DNA of 64,000 nucleotides. It comes from Phyllobacterium sp. T1293. GTDB lineage: Bacteria; Pseudomonadota; Alphaproteobacteria; Rhizobiales; Rhizobiaceae. The position numbers and the translations under genes are program-made. Below, piece after piece: positions 7,699 through 16,370 of this stretch; positions within the stretch are counted from its first letter, which is position 1; each line of letters begins with the position of its first letter. The notes beneath the pieces were generated by a model. The model was not told the origin of the DNA. It ran no database searches and saw only the letters and a program-made list of their open reading frames with translations. The stretch covers positions 439,001 through 503,000 of the forward strand of contig NZ_CP088273.1 of NCBI RefSeq assembly GCF_020731415.2, written 5' to 3'.

Positions 7699-9390
7699 TT
7701 ACGAACTTGGTTGAGCAATTTCGCCTGTGATAGCCGGAAGTGTGAACTTCCTGATGCCATAGCGAAAGCTGACATGGAGGAGGAGGGCGACAAGGGCAAA
7801 GAATGAGATGCCCGCTATCAGGAAGAATGCATCATTATAGGCAAGGATATTGGCTTCGCGGGTGGCCTGCTGCGACAGGAGCGCGATACCCTCCGCATTG
7901 AGGAGCACCTTGTCGGTGATGACGCGGCCATAGCCGCTTGCCAGTTGGGCAACACGCTGGGCAACGAGCGGGTCGGACATGACAATATGTTCGGCAAGGA
8001 CGTTGGAGTGGAATTTCTCGCGGATGGTGATGAAACTGCCGAAAACTGCAGTTCCAAGCAGGCCGCCAAGGCTTTGTGTTGCCAGAAACACAATGAAGAA
8101 ATTGAGGATATAGACCGGCCCACGTTTCAGCGCAGACATCAGGCCCGCCGACATGGCAGGCGGCAGGAAAATCACCGTTGCCGCTGCGATCAGCGCCTGA
8201 CTGACATACATGTTCTCAGGGCGCGTCAGGTTCGTTGCCTGACTGTCCATATAGGAGCCGATAATCAGGAAGATCAGGGCGATCACATGGATGGCAGGCC
8301 CGCGTTCCGGCGTCATCACCGCAGCACAGCACAGGCCTGCGACGACCATTGATACCATCATCACCGCGTAGAGCGTGGCAATCTGATCGTTGAGCAGGCC
8401 CAGATTCTGGAAGAAGTTGGTTGCAACGGTGGCTTGCTCGGAAACGATCAAGCGGAACAAGAGAATGGTTCCGGCCAGATGCAACACTTCCTTGCTCACG
8501 ATCCAGCGGATATCAAGCAGCGGCTTCGTTCGATTGAGGTCGATGATAACGGCCAGCGTCAGCGTGACAACGGCGATGGCAAGAAGAATGCCGAGCCATG
8601 ACACTTCCGTCCACCAGTAAAGCCGTCCGGTTACAAGAACGACAGCAGTACAGCCGAAACCGACGGCAATCAGCAGATAGGCCAGAATATCAAGTTTCTC
8701 GATAACCTTGGCGCGTGGGGGCGGTGTCAGTGGCAGAAGATAAATGATCGTAAAGGCAATAAAGGCCAGCGAAACCTCGAACATATAGAGCCCGCGCCAT
8801 TGACCGAAGTCGAGCAGTGCGGGTGACAGAAATCGTGCCATTGGCGATGCCAGAGAAATATTGGTCAGCACGAGGCAGACCGCGACTGTCAGTTTGCGCG
8901 CAGGCGGAAATGCTTCGAGCATATAGAGAAAAGCGAGGGTCGACATGGGAGAGGCCGCCATGCCGCTGAAAAAACGGATGATGATGGCCGATTGCAGATC
9001 GGTCACAAACAGATGCATCAGCGAGACAAGCACAAATCCGGCAATACTCAGCTGGGCAAAATTGCGCAGGCCATATTGGGCGCGGATTTTGATCAAGGCG
9101 ACCGAAAGACTGACATTTGGCGCCATATAGGCAGCGATCAGCCATGTCGTTTCGGTGTTTGTCGCGCCGAGATAACCTTGAATCTGTGACACATTGGTAG
9201 CGATGAGATTCATGCCGAGCCCCTGTGTCAGGGAGAGCAGGGTGGATGCAGCGATATAGATGGCCGACCAATAGGGACTCATGGCTGGCGGTGGCGCAGG
9301 CTGGGGCGCTGCGAGCAACGCCTGTTCCTCGGCGGGCTCCGGCTGCAATTTTAACGGGTCATACCCGACAAATTCTGCCTCCGGGATCAT
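7699..9390 (-). CDS. MFS multidrug efflux transporter, DHA2 (EmrB-like) family
   Basis: 563 aa. A Pro/Ala/Glu-rich cytoplasmic N-terminus of about 38 residues precedes about 14 hydrophobic segments. A large non-hydrophobic stretch (about residues 450-510) before the last helix is typical of EmrB-like DHA2 transporters, though the usual conserved motifs are divergent. It expels hydrophobic compounds with the EmrA-type adaptor encoded 3 bases downstream. Its ATG overlaps the stop of the marR gene by one base, showing a three-gene operon. Substrates are unknown. Confidence 0.88.
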   Translation of the reverse strand: MIPEAEFVGYDPLKLQPEPAEEQALLAAPQPAPPPAMSPYWSAIYIAASTLLSLTQGLGMNLIATNVSQIQGYLGATNTETTWLIAAYMAPNVSLSVALIKIRAQYGLRNFAQLSIAGFVLVSLMHLFVTDLQSAIIIRFFSGMAASPMSTLAFLYMLEAFPPARKLTVAVCLVLTNISLASPMARFLSPALLDFGQWRGLYMFEVSLAFIAFTIIYLLPLTPPPRAKVIEKLDILAYLLIAVGFGCTAVVLVTGRLYWWTEVSWLGILLAIAVVTLTLAVIIDLNRTKPLLDIRWIVSKEVLHLAGTILLFRLIVSEQATVATNFFQNLGLLNDQIATLYAVMMVSMVVAGLCCAAVMTPERGPAIHVIALIFLIIGSYMDSQATNLTRPENMYVSQALIAAATVIFLPPAMSAGLMSALKRGPVYILNFFIVFLATQSLGGLLGTAVFGSFITIREKFHSNVLAEHIVMSDPLVAQRVAQLASGYGRVITDKVLLNAEGIALLSQQATREANILAYNDAFFLIAGISFFALVALLLHVSFRYGIRKFTLPAITGEIAQPSS

Positions 9391-9839
9391 CAGGCCTGAT
9401 CCTTGTCCATTTCGCCAATGTTGCGATTGATAGCGCGGATGACCTCCAGCGTCGCGACAAGCGCCTTGTCGTCGACGCCTTGCAAAAATTCCGCCCGCAA
9501 TTCGCGCGCCAGTTGATTGACCTCGCTGGCAAGCTCTGCTCCCAGAGGCGTCATGACAATCTGTTTGGCCCGGCGATCACCATCCACCGAGCGTCGTTCA
9601 ATGAAGCCCTGCTTCTCCAAGCCGTCCAGAAGCCGCACCATGGTCGGTGTTTCGATTTCCAGCTCTTCGGCCAGATCTTTCTGGCTGAGTATTTCCATGC
9701 GGTCGAGCAGCATCATCGTGCGGGCGCGCGCAAAGGTCAGGCCGCGTTGTTTAACCCGCGCATCAAACAATGTGCGAATCTTGCGGCTGACTTTCGCCAG
9801 CTCGTCGATATAGATGTCACGAGGCGTCATTTTTGACAT
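9390..9839 (-). CDS. MarR-family transcriptional regulator of the efflux operon
   Basis: 149 aa. It has the MarR winged-helix pattern: LTFARARTMMLLDRMEILSQKDLAEELEIETPTMVRLLDGLEKQGFIERRSVDGDRRAKQIVMTPLG, with recognition helix about residues 60-75 and wing DGDRRAK. As first gene of the operon it very likely represses the pump genes and is released by a phenolic or drug ligand. The region just upstream (9840-9900) is AT-rich and would hold its operator; no clean palindrome was identified. An alternative start lies 9 bases inside (MTPRD). Confidence 0.9.
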   Translation of the reverse strand: MSKMTPRDIYIDELAKVSRKIRTLFDARVKQRGLTFARARTMMLLDRMEILSQKDLAEELEIETPTMVRLLDGLEKQGFIERRSVDGDRRAKQIVMTPLGAELASEVNQLARELRAEFLQGVDDKALVATLEVIRAINRNIGEMDKDQA

Positions 9840-9939
9840 ATGGTAGCCATGTAATAAGTAGTGAGCTAATCATTTCGGTTTGTATAAACCCAACCCGCGC
9901 AATTTTCAAGATGGCGCGGCGATTTTCTGGGGGCAGGTT

Positions 9940-10446
9940 TCAGCGCAGATCGAGCCGCAGCAACTCATCATCATAGGATTGGCCGTTGATGCGCAGGGCA
10001 TCCTTTTCAAAGCCGAAGACCGTGAAGCCCAGTCCGAGATAGAGTGTGCGTGCTGGCAGGTTTGCCGCCATGACGGTGGCATGCAGCGTATCGACGTGAT
10101 CACGGGCGTGATTGATAACCGCCGATGTCAACCGCTTGCCAAGGTCGTGGCCGCGCCAATCGGGGTGAACGAAAACACCCCATAGCAGGCCCTTGTGCTT
10201 CTGTTTGACCTTGGGCGTGGTGGTAAAACCGGCCATGCCCACCAGTTCAGTTCCGGTAAATGCGCCGAACACTGCGTTGGGTCTGGCCTCAAGCATCCTT
10301 TCAATGTCTGAGAGTTCCCGGCCAACTTCATCCTCATAACTTGAGCCGAACCCTTCCGGTGCTGTTTTCAGAGCATGGAGACGCAACTGCTGGAAGGTCG
10401 GTGCATCCTGGGAAGTCAGGACGCGAATCAGCGGGGATAGGGGCAT
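9940..10446 (-). CDS. GNAT-family N-acetyltransferase
   Basis: 168 aa from ATG 10446, where the protein start (MPLSPLIRVLTSQD) fits the family and AGAGA lies upstream; the frame is open to 10512. The GNAT core is visible: ELVGMAGFTTTPKVKQKHKGLLWGVFVHPDWRGHDLGKRLTSAVINHA holds beta4 and the acetyl-CoA loop (RGHDLGKRL), followed by LHATVMAANLPARTLYLGLGFTVFGFEKDAL. It transfers acetyl from acetyl-CoA to an unknown amine. It stands alone, converging on nothing and divergent from the lipoprotein gene at 10660. Confidence 0.87.
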   Translation of the reverse strand: MPLSPLIRVLTSQDAPTFQQLRLHALKTAPEGFGSSYEDEVGRELSDIERMLEARPNAVFGAFTGTELVGMAGFTTTPKVKQKHKGLLWGVFVHPDWRGHDLGKRLTSAVINHARDHVDTLHATVMAANLPARTLYLGLGFTVFGFEKDALRINGQSYDDELLRLDLR

Positions 10447-10506
10447 GGGAGTGATCTCTTTGGTATTTCGGCTTTGGAGCGGCAATTTTGCAGAACAATG
10501 TGCCAG

Positions 10507-10538
10507 AAGCAATCACAAGCAAAGAGCCCGGATTGCTT
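10507..10538. other. Perfect 8-bp stem hairpin in the divergent intergenic region
   Basis: AAGCAATC and GATTGCTT form a perfect inverted repeat with a 16-base loop, between the divergent acetyltransferase and lipoprotein genes. It could be an operator or a chance hairpin. No T-run follows, so it is not a terminator. Confidence 0.35.
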
Positions 10539-10659
10539 GAGGTTTTGTGAATGTTCGATGAAAAGTTAACCCAACTTTAAAACAAGACCCAACTTTGCCT
10601 TATTTCAGGTAAGATAAAAGATGAGGGACGTATTTGTTTGAAACGGAGAGGGTATACTT

Positions 10660-11034
10660 ATGAACAGCAAACTTCTTATTTCGCTTGGTTTGGTTTCGCT
10701 TCTCGCACTGACAGCGTGCGGTAAAAAGGAAGAAGAAAAGAAGGCGCCAGCGACAACTGAGCAGCCTGCAGCAACACCTGCTCCTGCCCCTGCAACACCA
10801 TCCACAACGCAGACACCGGCTGCTCCAGCAACGCCGATGAATGCAGCCGATACGCTGAAGAAGCTGAAGGAACAGGCTGCCACGATGACAGCCGAGCAGA
10901 AGCAGGCCGCTATCGCAACCGCCCGCAAGGCTGCTGAAGATGCTGCCAAGGCTGCTGGTCAGACCGCTGACCAGATCAAGGCCGCTGCGGATGCCGCAGA
11001 AAAAGTTATCAAGGATGCGCTCGGCGTTCAGTAA
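10660..11034 (+). CDS. Small Ala/Pro-rich lipoprotein of unknown function
   Basis: 124 aa. Lipoprotein signal with lipobox LTAC (Cys21) followed by GKKEEEKK. Residues about 28-62 are a low-complexity Ala/Pro/Thr linker, and residues about 66-124 are Ala/Lys-rich and strongly helical (KKLKEQAATMTAEQKQAAIATARKAAEDAAKAAGQTADQIKAAADAAEKVIKDAL), with a heptad-like pattern suggesting coiled coil. It is probably anchored in the outer membrane and reaches into the periplasm like Lpp-type spacers, but that is inference. A good ribosome-binding site (GGAGAGG) precedes it and a strong terminator follows, so it is monocistronic. Confidence 0.8.
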   Translation: MNSKLLISLGLVSLLALTACGKKEEEKKAPATTEQPAATPAPAPATPSTTQTPAAPATPMNAADTLKKLKEQAATMTAEQKQAAIATARKAAEDAAKAAGQTADQIKAAADAAEKVIKDALGVQ

Positions 11035-11052
11035 GAGCCGTTATCCCTGATG

Positions 11053-11089
11053 AAAATGGCCAGCCTCGTGCTGGCCATTTTATTTTTTG
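11053..11089 (+). terminator. Rho-independent terminator after the Ala-rich lipoprotein gene
   Basis: AAAATGGCCAGC / GCTGGCCATTTT form a 12-bp stem around a 5-6 base loop and are followed by a T-rich tract. It starts 19 bases after the lipoprotein stop. Confidence 0.9.
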
Positions 11090-11167
11090 ACAGGTGCGTC
11101 AACCCGTCTGGTCAACTTACTTCAGATCGCTCTCGCAATTGCGAAAGAATTTGAATAAAACAGTCAT

Positions 11168-11887
11168 ATGTCGATTTGGCGCCGTATCAGCGACTTCATT
11201 ACCACCACTGCAATCGATGCCTTCTCCAGCATCATCGAGGCCGTGCGCACTGCGTTTGAGGGCGACCCCGAAACCCGCAGGCGCGTTGCTTTCTCGATTG
11301 CCATGATTGCGCTCTCTGCCAAGATGGCCAAGGCGGATGGTGTCGTAACCGAAGTCGAGGTCAAGGCATTCCATGAGATTTTCCACGTTCCGCCGCGCTA
11401 TCAGGATCAGGTCACGCGGCTCTATAATCTCGCCAAGCAAGATGTGGCGGGTTACGAGACCTACGCAGCCCAGCTTGCTTCGCTTTGCGGTTCCGGCCAG
11501 CCGAATTGCAAGATGCTGGAAGACATTCTTGACGGCCTGTTCCACATTGCCAAATCGGATGGTGCGCTGCACGATAAAGAGCTGATCTTTCTGGGAACAG
11601 TCGCCGAGATTTTTGCATTGGATGAAGACCAGTTCGACAGCATTCTCGCGCGGCATGTCGGGCGCGGGCAGGCAGACCCCTTTATGGTGCTTGGGCTTAC
11701 CCGCGGCGTTACCTTTGAAGAGGCGCGCAAGCGCTACCGGGCGCTGGTGCGCGAAAACCACCCGGATATGCTGATTGCGCGCGGTGTGCCGGAGGAATTT
11801 GTTGCGATTGCCAATCAGCGCATCGCTGCTATCAATGCGGCGTGGGAAAAAGTCGAAAAAGATCTGAAGGCATATGAACGCGTTTAA
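11168..11887 (+). CDS. TerB/DjlA-like co-chaperone with C-terminal J domain
   Basis: 239 aa. Residues about 40-150 form a TerB-like alpha-helical domain (AFSIAMIALSAKMAKADGVVTEVEVKAFHEIF, then a second half HIAKSDGALHDKELIFLGTVAEIF). Residues about 175-235 form a DnaJ domain with the intact HPD motif (RALVRENHPDM), which stimulates DnaK ATPase. The order resembles DjlA, but the N-terminal membrane anchor of enterobacterial DjlA is not evident. It overlaps the downstream amidase gene by 14 bases, a conserved coupling hinting at an envelope-linked role. Confidence 0.85.
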   Translation: MSIWRRISDFITTTAIDAFSSIIEAVRTAFEGDPETRRRVAFSIAMIALSAKMAKADGVVTEVEVKAFHEIFHVPPRYQDQVTRLYNLAKQDVAGYETYAAQLASLCGSGQPNCKMLEDILDGLFHIAKSDGALHDKELIFLGTVAEIFALDEDQFDSILARHVGRGQADPFMVLGLTRGVTFEEARKRYRALVRENHPDMLIARGVPEEFVAIANQRIAAINAAWEKVEKDLKAYERV

Positions 11888-12638
11888 ACCTGATCATTTA
11901 CGCGCGGAAGTGCATCCTTCTCCGAATTTTGGCCCCCGCAAGGATGGCAAGCACCCTTCCATTCTGGTCCTGCATTATACGGGCATGGCGACAGGCGAGG
12001 CCGCGGAAAGCTGGCTGAGCAACCCGGAGAGTGAGGTTTCGGCCCATTACGTCGTGCATGAGGATGGCCGCGTTGTGCAACTCGTGCCTGAGAGCGAACG
12101 CGCATGGCATGCGGGCCAAAGCTCATGGAAGGGCGAGGTGGACATCAATTCCTCGTCCATTGGCATTGAAATCGTCAATGGCGGCCCGCTGCTGGATTTT
12201 CCTGATTTTGGCGATGTGCAGATTGATGCGGTCATTGACCTGTGCAAGGGCATTGTCTCGCGCCACAAGATGCGCCCCGAGAATGTACTCGCCCATTCGG
12301 ATATTGCGCCCGCGCGCAAGATTGATCCGGGTGAAAAATTCCCGTGGCCGGTTCTTTACAATTCCGGGGTAGGGCACTGGGTGGCGCCATCGCCGATCCG
12401 CGGTGGCCGGTTCTTTTCCCTCGGTGATCAGGGCCAGCCGGTAGAGGCTTTGCAGGGCATGCTGGCCCTTTATGGCTATGATGTACCCATAGATGGTGTG
12501 TTCGGAAGGTCGACAGAATTAGGCATTTTAGCGTTCCAGCGCCATTTTCGCCCAGAAAAAGTCGACGGAGTCGCTGACATGTCAACCATCGAAACCCTTC
12601 ACAGAGTACTTTCTGCACTCCCCGCGCTCATAGCATAA
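11874..12638 (+). CDS. N-acetylmuramoyl-L-alanine amidase, AmpD/Amidase_2 family, with peptidoglycan-binding domain
   Basis: 254 aa. The Amidase_2 zinc site is visible: LVLHYTGM (first His), then AHSDIAPARKIDPGEKFPW (second His and the third ligand region), and the WHAG motif in SERAWHAGQSSW. Residues about 190-250 are a peptidoglycan-binding-1 domain (GQPVEALQGMLALYGYDVPIDGVFG). There is no signal peptide, so it is probably cytoplasmic like AmpD and acts in recycling anhydro-muropeptides, although the extra C-terminal domain is more typical of AmiD-like enzymes. It overlaps the J-domain gene by 14 bases. Activity is confident; location is less so. Confidence 0.88.
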   Translation: MNAFKPDHLRAEVHPSPNFGPRKDGKHPSILVLHYTGMATGEAAESWLSNPESEVSAHYVVHEDGRVVQLVPESERAWHAGQSSWKGEVDINSSSIGIEIVNGGPLLDFPDFGDVQIDAVIDLCKGIVSRHKMRPENVLAHSDIAPARKIDPGEKFPWPVLYNSGVGHWVAPSPIRGGRFFSLGDQGQPVEALQGMLALYGYDVPIDGVFGRSTELGILAFQRHFRPEKVDGVADMSTIETLHRVLSALPALIA

Positions 12639-12850
12639 CTATTTGTAAAAAAACGCTTTCTCTGCTGTTTTTTGTGCAGTGCAACCTATATATTTCAATG
12701 TGTTATACTTTGTTATTTGGCCGACCCATATTCGGCTGCATTGGACCGTCACATCCTTAGCCATTGTTCCGGTGGTGCCCTTTTTGATTTTTGGCGTGGA
12801 ACGGGTCTGGTGGTGCGCTCGCATCGCCCAAGCGATTTAGACGGAAAACG

Positions 12851-13582
12851 ATGACAAAAAAAATTGGTATGATTATCGCCCTTCTTGGGGCGACGGCCTT
12901 CTTTGGCTCAAGCGCAGCGTATAGTAGCCCGAAAGAGCCAACAAACCTGATGGACTACCTCAAGGCCAAACGGGATGCCGCTGAAAAGGAAAAGGCAAGC
13001 GGGAAATCCGCCAAGGCTGGACAGACAAGCGGCAAGGGCAAAAAGGTTGCCGTAAAGCAGCGGACCAGCAAAAAGGTTCTGGCATCAGCCAAGCGCCCAA
13101 TCGTTGAAACCAAGGCTCGCATCAAGGTGACGATCCGCAACAGGAACCTTGCCAATGTCGATACAATGACAACGGCCAGCATCCCATCTTCCGTAGGATC
13201 GATAGGGTCGACGAAATATTCGACGATTATCAGTTCCTATGCCGCTTCTTACGGTGTGCCGGTTTCGCTCGCCAATGCGGTGGTACGGGTGGAAAGCAAC
13301 TACCGCGCCGATATGACAGGAAGTGCCGGAGAAATCGGCCTCATGCAGATCAAGCTCGAAACCGCGCGCGGCCTTGGTTACACTGGTTCGCGGCAGGCGC
13401 TCTACAACCCGGAAACCAATATTCGCTGGGGCATGAAATATCTTGCCGGAGCGCATAAGCTTGGCAATGGCACGACCTGCGGTACAATTCTCAGATACAA
13501 TGCCGGTCATGGCGCAACGCGCATGAATCCTGTTTCGGCCAACTATTGCGCCAAGGTGAAGATGGAAATGGCTTCCAACTAA
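12851..13582 (+). CDS. SLT-type lytic murein transglycosylase
   Basis: 243 aa from ATG 12851 (the open frame starts earlier at 12791). A signal peptide covers residues about 1-25. A basic Lys-rich linker (about 40-100) is followed by a C-terminal SLT domain: LANAVVRVESNYRADMTGSAGEIGLMQIKLETARGLGY holds the catalytic Glu and the GEIGLMQI motif; ILRYNAGHG is the conserved end. It acts on peptidoglycan in the periplasm. The preceding 212-bp gap has no gene. A terminator follows, so this is a single-gene unit. Confidence 0.9.
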   Translation: MTKKIGMIIALLGATAFFGSSAAYSSPKEPTNLMDYLKAKRDAAEKEKASGKSAKAGQTSGKGKKVAVKQRTSKKVLASAKRPIVETKARIKVTIRNRNLANVDTMTTASIPSSVGSIGSTKYSTIISSYAASYGVPVSLANAVVRVESNYRADMTGSAGEIGLMQIKLETARGLGYTGSRQALYNPETNIRWGMKYLAGAHKLGNGTTCGTILRYNAGHGATRMNPVSANYCAKVKMEMASN

Positions 13583-13619
13583 ACGGATCGCTCATTTCAT
13601 CAAGAATTGTTCATAGACA

Positions 13620-13648
13620 AGGGCCGGATAACCAATCCGGCCTTTTTC
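13620..13648 (+). terminator. Rho-independent terminator after the SLT transglycosylase gene
   Basis: GGCCGGAT-N5-ATCCGGCC stem followed by TTTTT, 38 bases past the stop codon and directly before the RNase P RNA gene. Confidence 0.9.
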
Positions 13649-13685
13649 ATTTGCGTTTTGCCGCCGAAACCCTTTTATACGCTTC

Positions 13686-14114
13686 GTCAGCTGGCCGGGC
13701 AGCCGCGCATGTCAAAAGCCGAAAGGCGGCATGTGAGGAAAGTCCGGGCTCCAGGGAAACACGGTGCCGGATAACGTCCGGCGGGGGCGACCCCAGGGAA
13801 AGTGCCACAGAAAGGAAACCGCCCCGTCTTTCGTTGTGTCGGATCATGTCGATTGGACACAAGGAATGACGGGGTAAGGGTGAAAGGGTGGGGTAAGAGC
13901 CCACCGCGTTGCTGGTAACAGGAACGGCAAGGTAAACCCCACCGGGAGCAAAACCGAATAGGGACGGCGTGTCAGGCGAAAGTCTGACGATTGGTTTCCG
14001 GTCAGTCGTCCGGGTAGGTTGCAGGAGGCGGATGGTAACATCCGTCCAAGATGAATGGCTGCCGCGTTGGACGAAAGTCCAGCCATACAGAACCCGGCTT
14101 ACAGGCCAGCTGAC
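13686..14114 (+). ncRNA. rnpB: RNase P RNA (bacterial type A)
   Basis: Terminal helix P1 is seen: GTCAGCTGGCC at 13686 pairs with GGCCAGCTGAC at 14104-14114. Universally conserved segments are present in order: GAGGAAAGTCCGGGCTCC at 13735-13752, CCACAGAAA near 13805, GGTAAACCCC near 13931, and GACGAAAGTCC / CAGAACCCGGCTTA at the 3' end. The RNA is the catalytic subunit that trims the 5' ends of pre-tRNAs. A location just upstream of mraZ is common in alphaproteobacteria. Open frames crossing it are spurious. Length of about 429 bases is normal. Confidence 0.95.
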
Positions 14115-14151
14115 ACTTCATTGTTTAATTTTGGCGATTGCACGCTTTTGT

Positions 14152-14342
14152 GTGGTTCGTGGTTCGACAGGCTCACCATGAGGGAGACGGGGCCGCAAGA
14201 TAATCGCCAAAATTGCAGAATCTGGCTCTCTGCAATCCCTGACACAGGGAGAAGGGTGGGCTGTAAAGACAATCATCAACGTTGCAGAACCTCGCTCCCT
14301 GCAATCCTCACCCTCCCTCATGGTGAGCCTGTCGAACCACGG
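14152..14342. repeat. Composite inverted-repeat element, family A, copy pair 1
   Basis: The outer arms are TTCGACAGGCTCACCATGAG at 14163-14182 and its reverse complement at 14317-14336, about 30 bp each with flanks, in inverted orientation. Inside lie two 23-base hairpins of the form TTGCAG-N11-CTGCAA (14213-14235 and 14282-14304). The structure resembles a REP pair or BIME. No gene is encoded. Related arms recur at 14424, 14521, 36037, 51801, 51953, 54127, 54840 and 54943. Confidence 0.8.
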
Positions 14343-14423
14343 GAGATAGACATGCCACTCACCTTTTTCACATCCTTTCCAATCGCGCGCTTTTGGGTTC
14401 GATAAGCTTGCATCAATAGGTTT

Positions 14424-14557
14424 CGTGGTTCGACAGGCTCACCATGAGGGAGAGTGAGGATTGCAGGGAGTTAAATTCTGCAACCTTTGCGCTGCGATCT
14501 TTGCGATTGGCGTTGCATCCCCACTCTCCCTCATGGCGAACCACGAACCACGAACCA
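14424..14557. repeat. Composite inverted-repeat element, family A, copy pair 2
   Basis: A second inverted pair of the family A arm. The left arm (14424-14457) is complete; the right arm (14521-14557) lacks about 10 internal bases (the TGAGCCTGTC portion) and ends in three tandem GAACCAC-type heptamers. A third TTGCAG/CTGCAA hairpin sits inside at 14461-14483, inverted relative to those of pair 1. Adjacent placement with pair 1 suggests duplication or repeated insertion. Confidence 0.78.
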
Positions 14558-14844
14558 TGCGCGATGCTGATGCATCCCACCAATCACCCCCATCACTCCC
14601 ATTCCTAACCGTTCATTAAGCTTAATGAGCCATAAATTCAGAATCGCCGGAAGTGTGCTTGGTTGCAGGCTTGCTCCCATATGTGTTCTCTAATCCCATT
14701 GACGCCCATAGTGCCCCATGATATCGATTGGTTTCATCAGTAGCGTTCAGTCGACACGGTGTTTCCCGACATTGGATTTGGCATGCCAGGGCTTGCAATC
14801 GGCCCGTTTGGCTGATGCATGCGCGGCTATTGATGGGGCTCCAA
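14558..14844. other. Leader/promoter region of the dcw cluster
   Basis: About 290 bases without a credible gene. A perfect 14-bp palindrome CATTAAGCTTAATG lies at 14614-14627. An open frame from 14718 runs into rsmH, but codon use and motifs start only at rsmH itself. The main dcw promoter is expected in this stretch; no confident -35/-10 pair was identified. Confidence 0.4.
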
Positions 14845-14863
14845 GGGGTGGAGCAGGGGTGGA
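14845..14863 (+). promoter_or_regulatory. Candidate MraZ-binding direct repeats
   Basis: GGGGTGGA occurs twice with an 11-bp period (14845-14852 and 14856-14863), and weaker GTGG/GCGG copies follow at about 14879 and 14892, all just before mraZ. In E. coli MraZ represses its own operon through spaced TGGGN direct repeats. The site here fits that design but is read by eye. Confidence 0.4.
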
Positions 14864-14904
14864 AATGAAACAGGCCCTCGTGGCGGAAACGGCGGTGTTG
14901 CGTT

Positions 14905-15360
14905 TTGAACCGGTTCCTCGGACATGTGACGAACAAGATCGATGCGAAGGGACGGGTATCCGTGCCGGCGCACTTTCGTTCGATCATCCAGCAGGCCGGC
15001 CATACGGAACTCTACGCGCTGCGTTCGCTGCATCTGCCTGCCCTCGATGCGGGCGGACCGGATCTGCTGACACGCTTCGACAAACGGCTGGCGAGCGAGG
15101 ACCCCTTCGCCGAGATGGCGGACGATATGTCTTTTTATCTGCACGCGGATGGCGGTTTTCTGAAACTGGACGCGGATGGCCGCATCACGGTGACGGACTT
15201 TCTGCGGGAGCATACGGGCATTACCGGGGATGTGACCTTTGCGGGGGCGAACACGCATTTTCAGATGTGGCAGCCGGATCAGTTCGAAGCGCATCGGGCA
15301 AAGGTTCGTCAACGCCTGATGGAACGGCGTCTTCAGGAAAATCAGACAGGAAACGGATAA
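14905..15360 (+). CDS. mraZ: MraZ, transcriptional regulator of the dcw cluster
   Basis: 151 aa, starting with TTG 14905 ([26 protein letters not shown]), the conserved family opening. Two AbrB/SpoVT-like halves are visible: [13 protein letters not shown] (about 14-26) and [18 protein letters not shown] (about 91-108). MraZ forms a ring, binds direct repeats in its own promoter and represses dcw transcription. The stop TAA shares its last base with the rsmH ATG. A non-ATG start on the first cluster gene could lower its translation. Confidence 0.93.
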   Translation: MNRFLGHVTNKIDAKGRVSVPAHFRSIIQQAGHTELYALRSLHLPALDAGGPDLLTRFDKRLASEDPFAEMADDMSFYLHADGGFLKLDADGRITVTDFLREHTGITGDVTFAGANTHFQMWQPDQFEAHRAKVRQRLMERRLQENQTGNG

Positions 15361-16367
15361 TGGCAGGTGCAGGCGGTCAGGATAATGCGCGCCACATACC
15401 GGTCCTGCTCGATGAAGTCATTGCTGCGCTGAAACCCGGACCGGGTCAGTTGATCATCGATGGTACGTTCGGTGCTGGCGGCTATACAACACGTATTCTC
15501 GAAACCGGTGCCTCGGTTACGGCAATCGACCGCGACCCGTCAGCCATTGAAGCCGGGCGCGCTTTGGAAAAAGCCCATCAGGGCCGTCTCACGCTGGTAC
15601 AAGGAACATTCTCGACGCTTGATCAGGTTGCGCTGCTTGGCGCTCCTGATGGCATCGTGCTCGATATCGGCGTGTCCTCCATGCAGATAGACGAGGCGGA
15701 GCGCGGCTTTTCCTTCCAGAAGGACGGCCCGCTTGATATGCGCATGTCGAGTTCGGGCCCAAGCGCTGCCGATGTGGTCAATCGCCTCAAAACCGGCGAT
15801 CTGGCCCGTATCTTCAATTTCCTTGGTGAAGAGCGCCATGCGGGCCGTATCGCGCGCATGATTGAAAAGCGCCGCACCACCGAGCCTTTTCATCGCACCC
15901 GTGACCTTGCCAATGCCATCGAAGCGCTGGTCGGGCGTAATCCGAAGATTCCGATTCATCCGGCAACCCGCGTGTTTCAGGCGTTGCGCATTTTCGTCAA
16001 TGACGAGCTTGGCGAACTTGTCCGTGCCCTGCACGCTGCCGAACGGGCACTCAAGCCGGGCGGTCGTCTGGTTGTCGTCACCTTTCATTCGCTGGAAGAC
16101 CGCATCGTCAAACGCTTCTTCAATGATCGCGCCGGTTCAAGCGGCGGCTCGCGCCACCTGCCGCAGGTGCATGTGCGTCTGGCGAGCTTCGCGCCCATTG
16201 GCAAAGGCGTTGTTGCACCCGGCGATGCTGAAACCGAAAGCAATCCGCGGGCACGCTCGGCCAAGCTACGCGCCGCTATCCGCACCGAAAATCCGCCGCT
16301 TGCTGAAGATCATTCGATCTATGGCCTGCCCAATCTTCCGCATTTTCATGAAACGGCGAGGAGCTGA
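15360..16367 (+). CDS. rsmH: 16S rRNA (cytosine1402-N4)-methyltransferase RsmH
   Basis: 335 aa from ATG 15360, overlapping the mraZ stop by one base; the frame is open further upstream but only this start gives the family opening [23 protein letters not shown]-binding motif [24 protein letters not shown]-type motif ([13 protein letters not shown]), [35 protein letters not shown] and [13 protein letters not shown] are all intact. It adds the N4 methyl group at C1402 in the ribosomal P site. It is an almost universal second gene of the dcw cluster. Confidence 0.95.
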   Translation: MAGAGGQDNARHIPVLLDEVIAALKPGPGQLIIDGTFGAGGYTTRILETGASVTAIDRDPSAIEAGRALEKAHQGRLTLVQGTFSTLDQVALLGAPDGIVLDIGVSSMQIDEAERGFSFQKDGPLDMRMSSSGPSAADVVNRLKTGDLARIFNFLGEERHAGRIARMIEKRRTTEPFHRTRDLANAIEALVGRNPKIPIHPATRVFQALRIFVNDELGELVRALHAAERALKPGGRLVVVTFHSLEDRIVKRFFNDRAGSSGGSRHLPQVHVRLASFAPIGKGVVAPGDAETESNPRARSAKLRAAIRTENPPLAEDHSIYGLPNLPHFHETARS

Positions 16368-16370
16368 TCC

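Noticed and set aside
13546..14405. Several open frames on both strands from 13.5 to 14.4 kb
   Set aside because: They cross rnpB and repeat elements; the RNA gene and repeats account for the sequence.
14718..15359. N-terminal extension of rsmH
   Set aside because: This part overlaps mraZ in another frame and has no RsmH similarity; the ATG at 15360 gives the family start.
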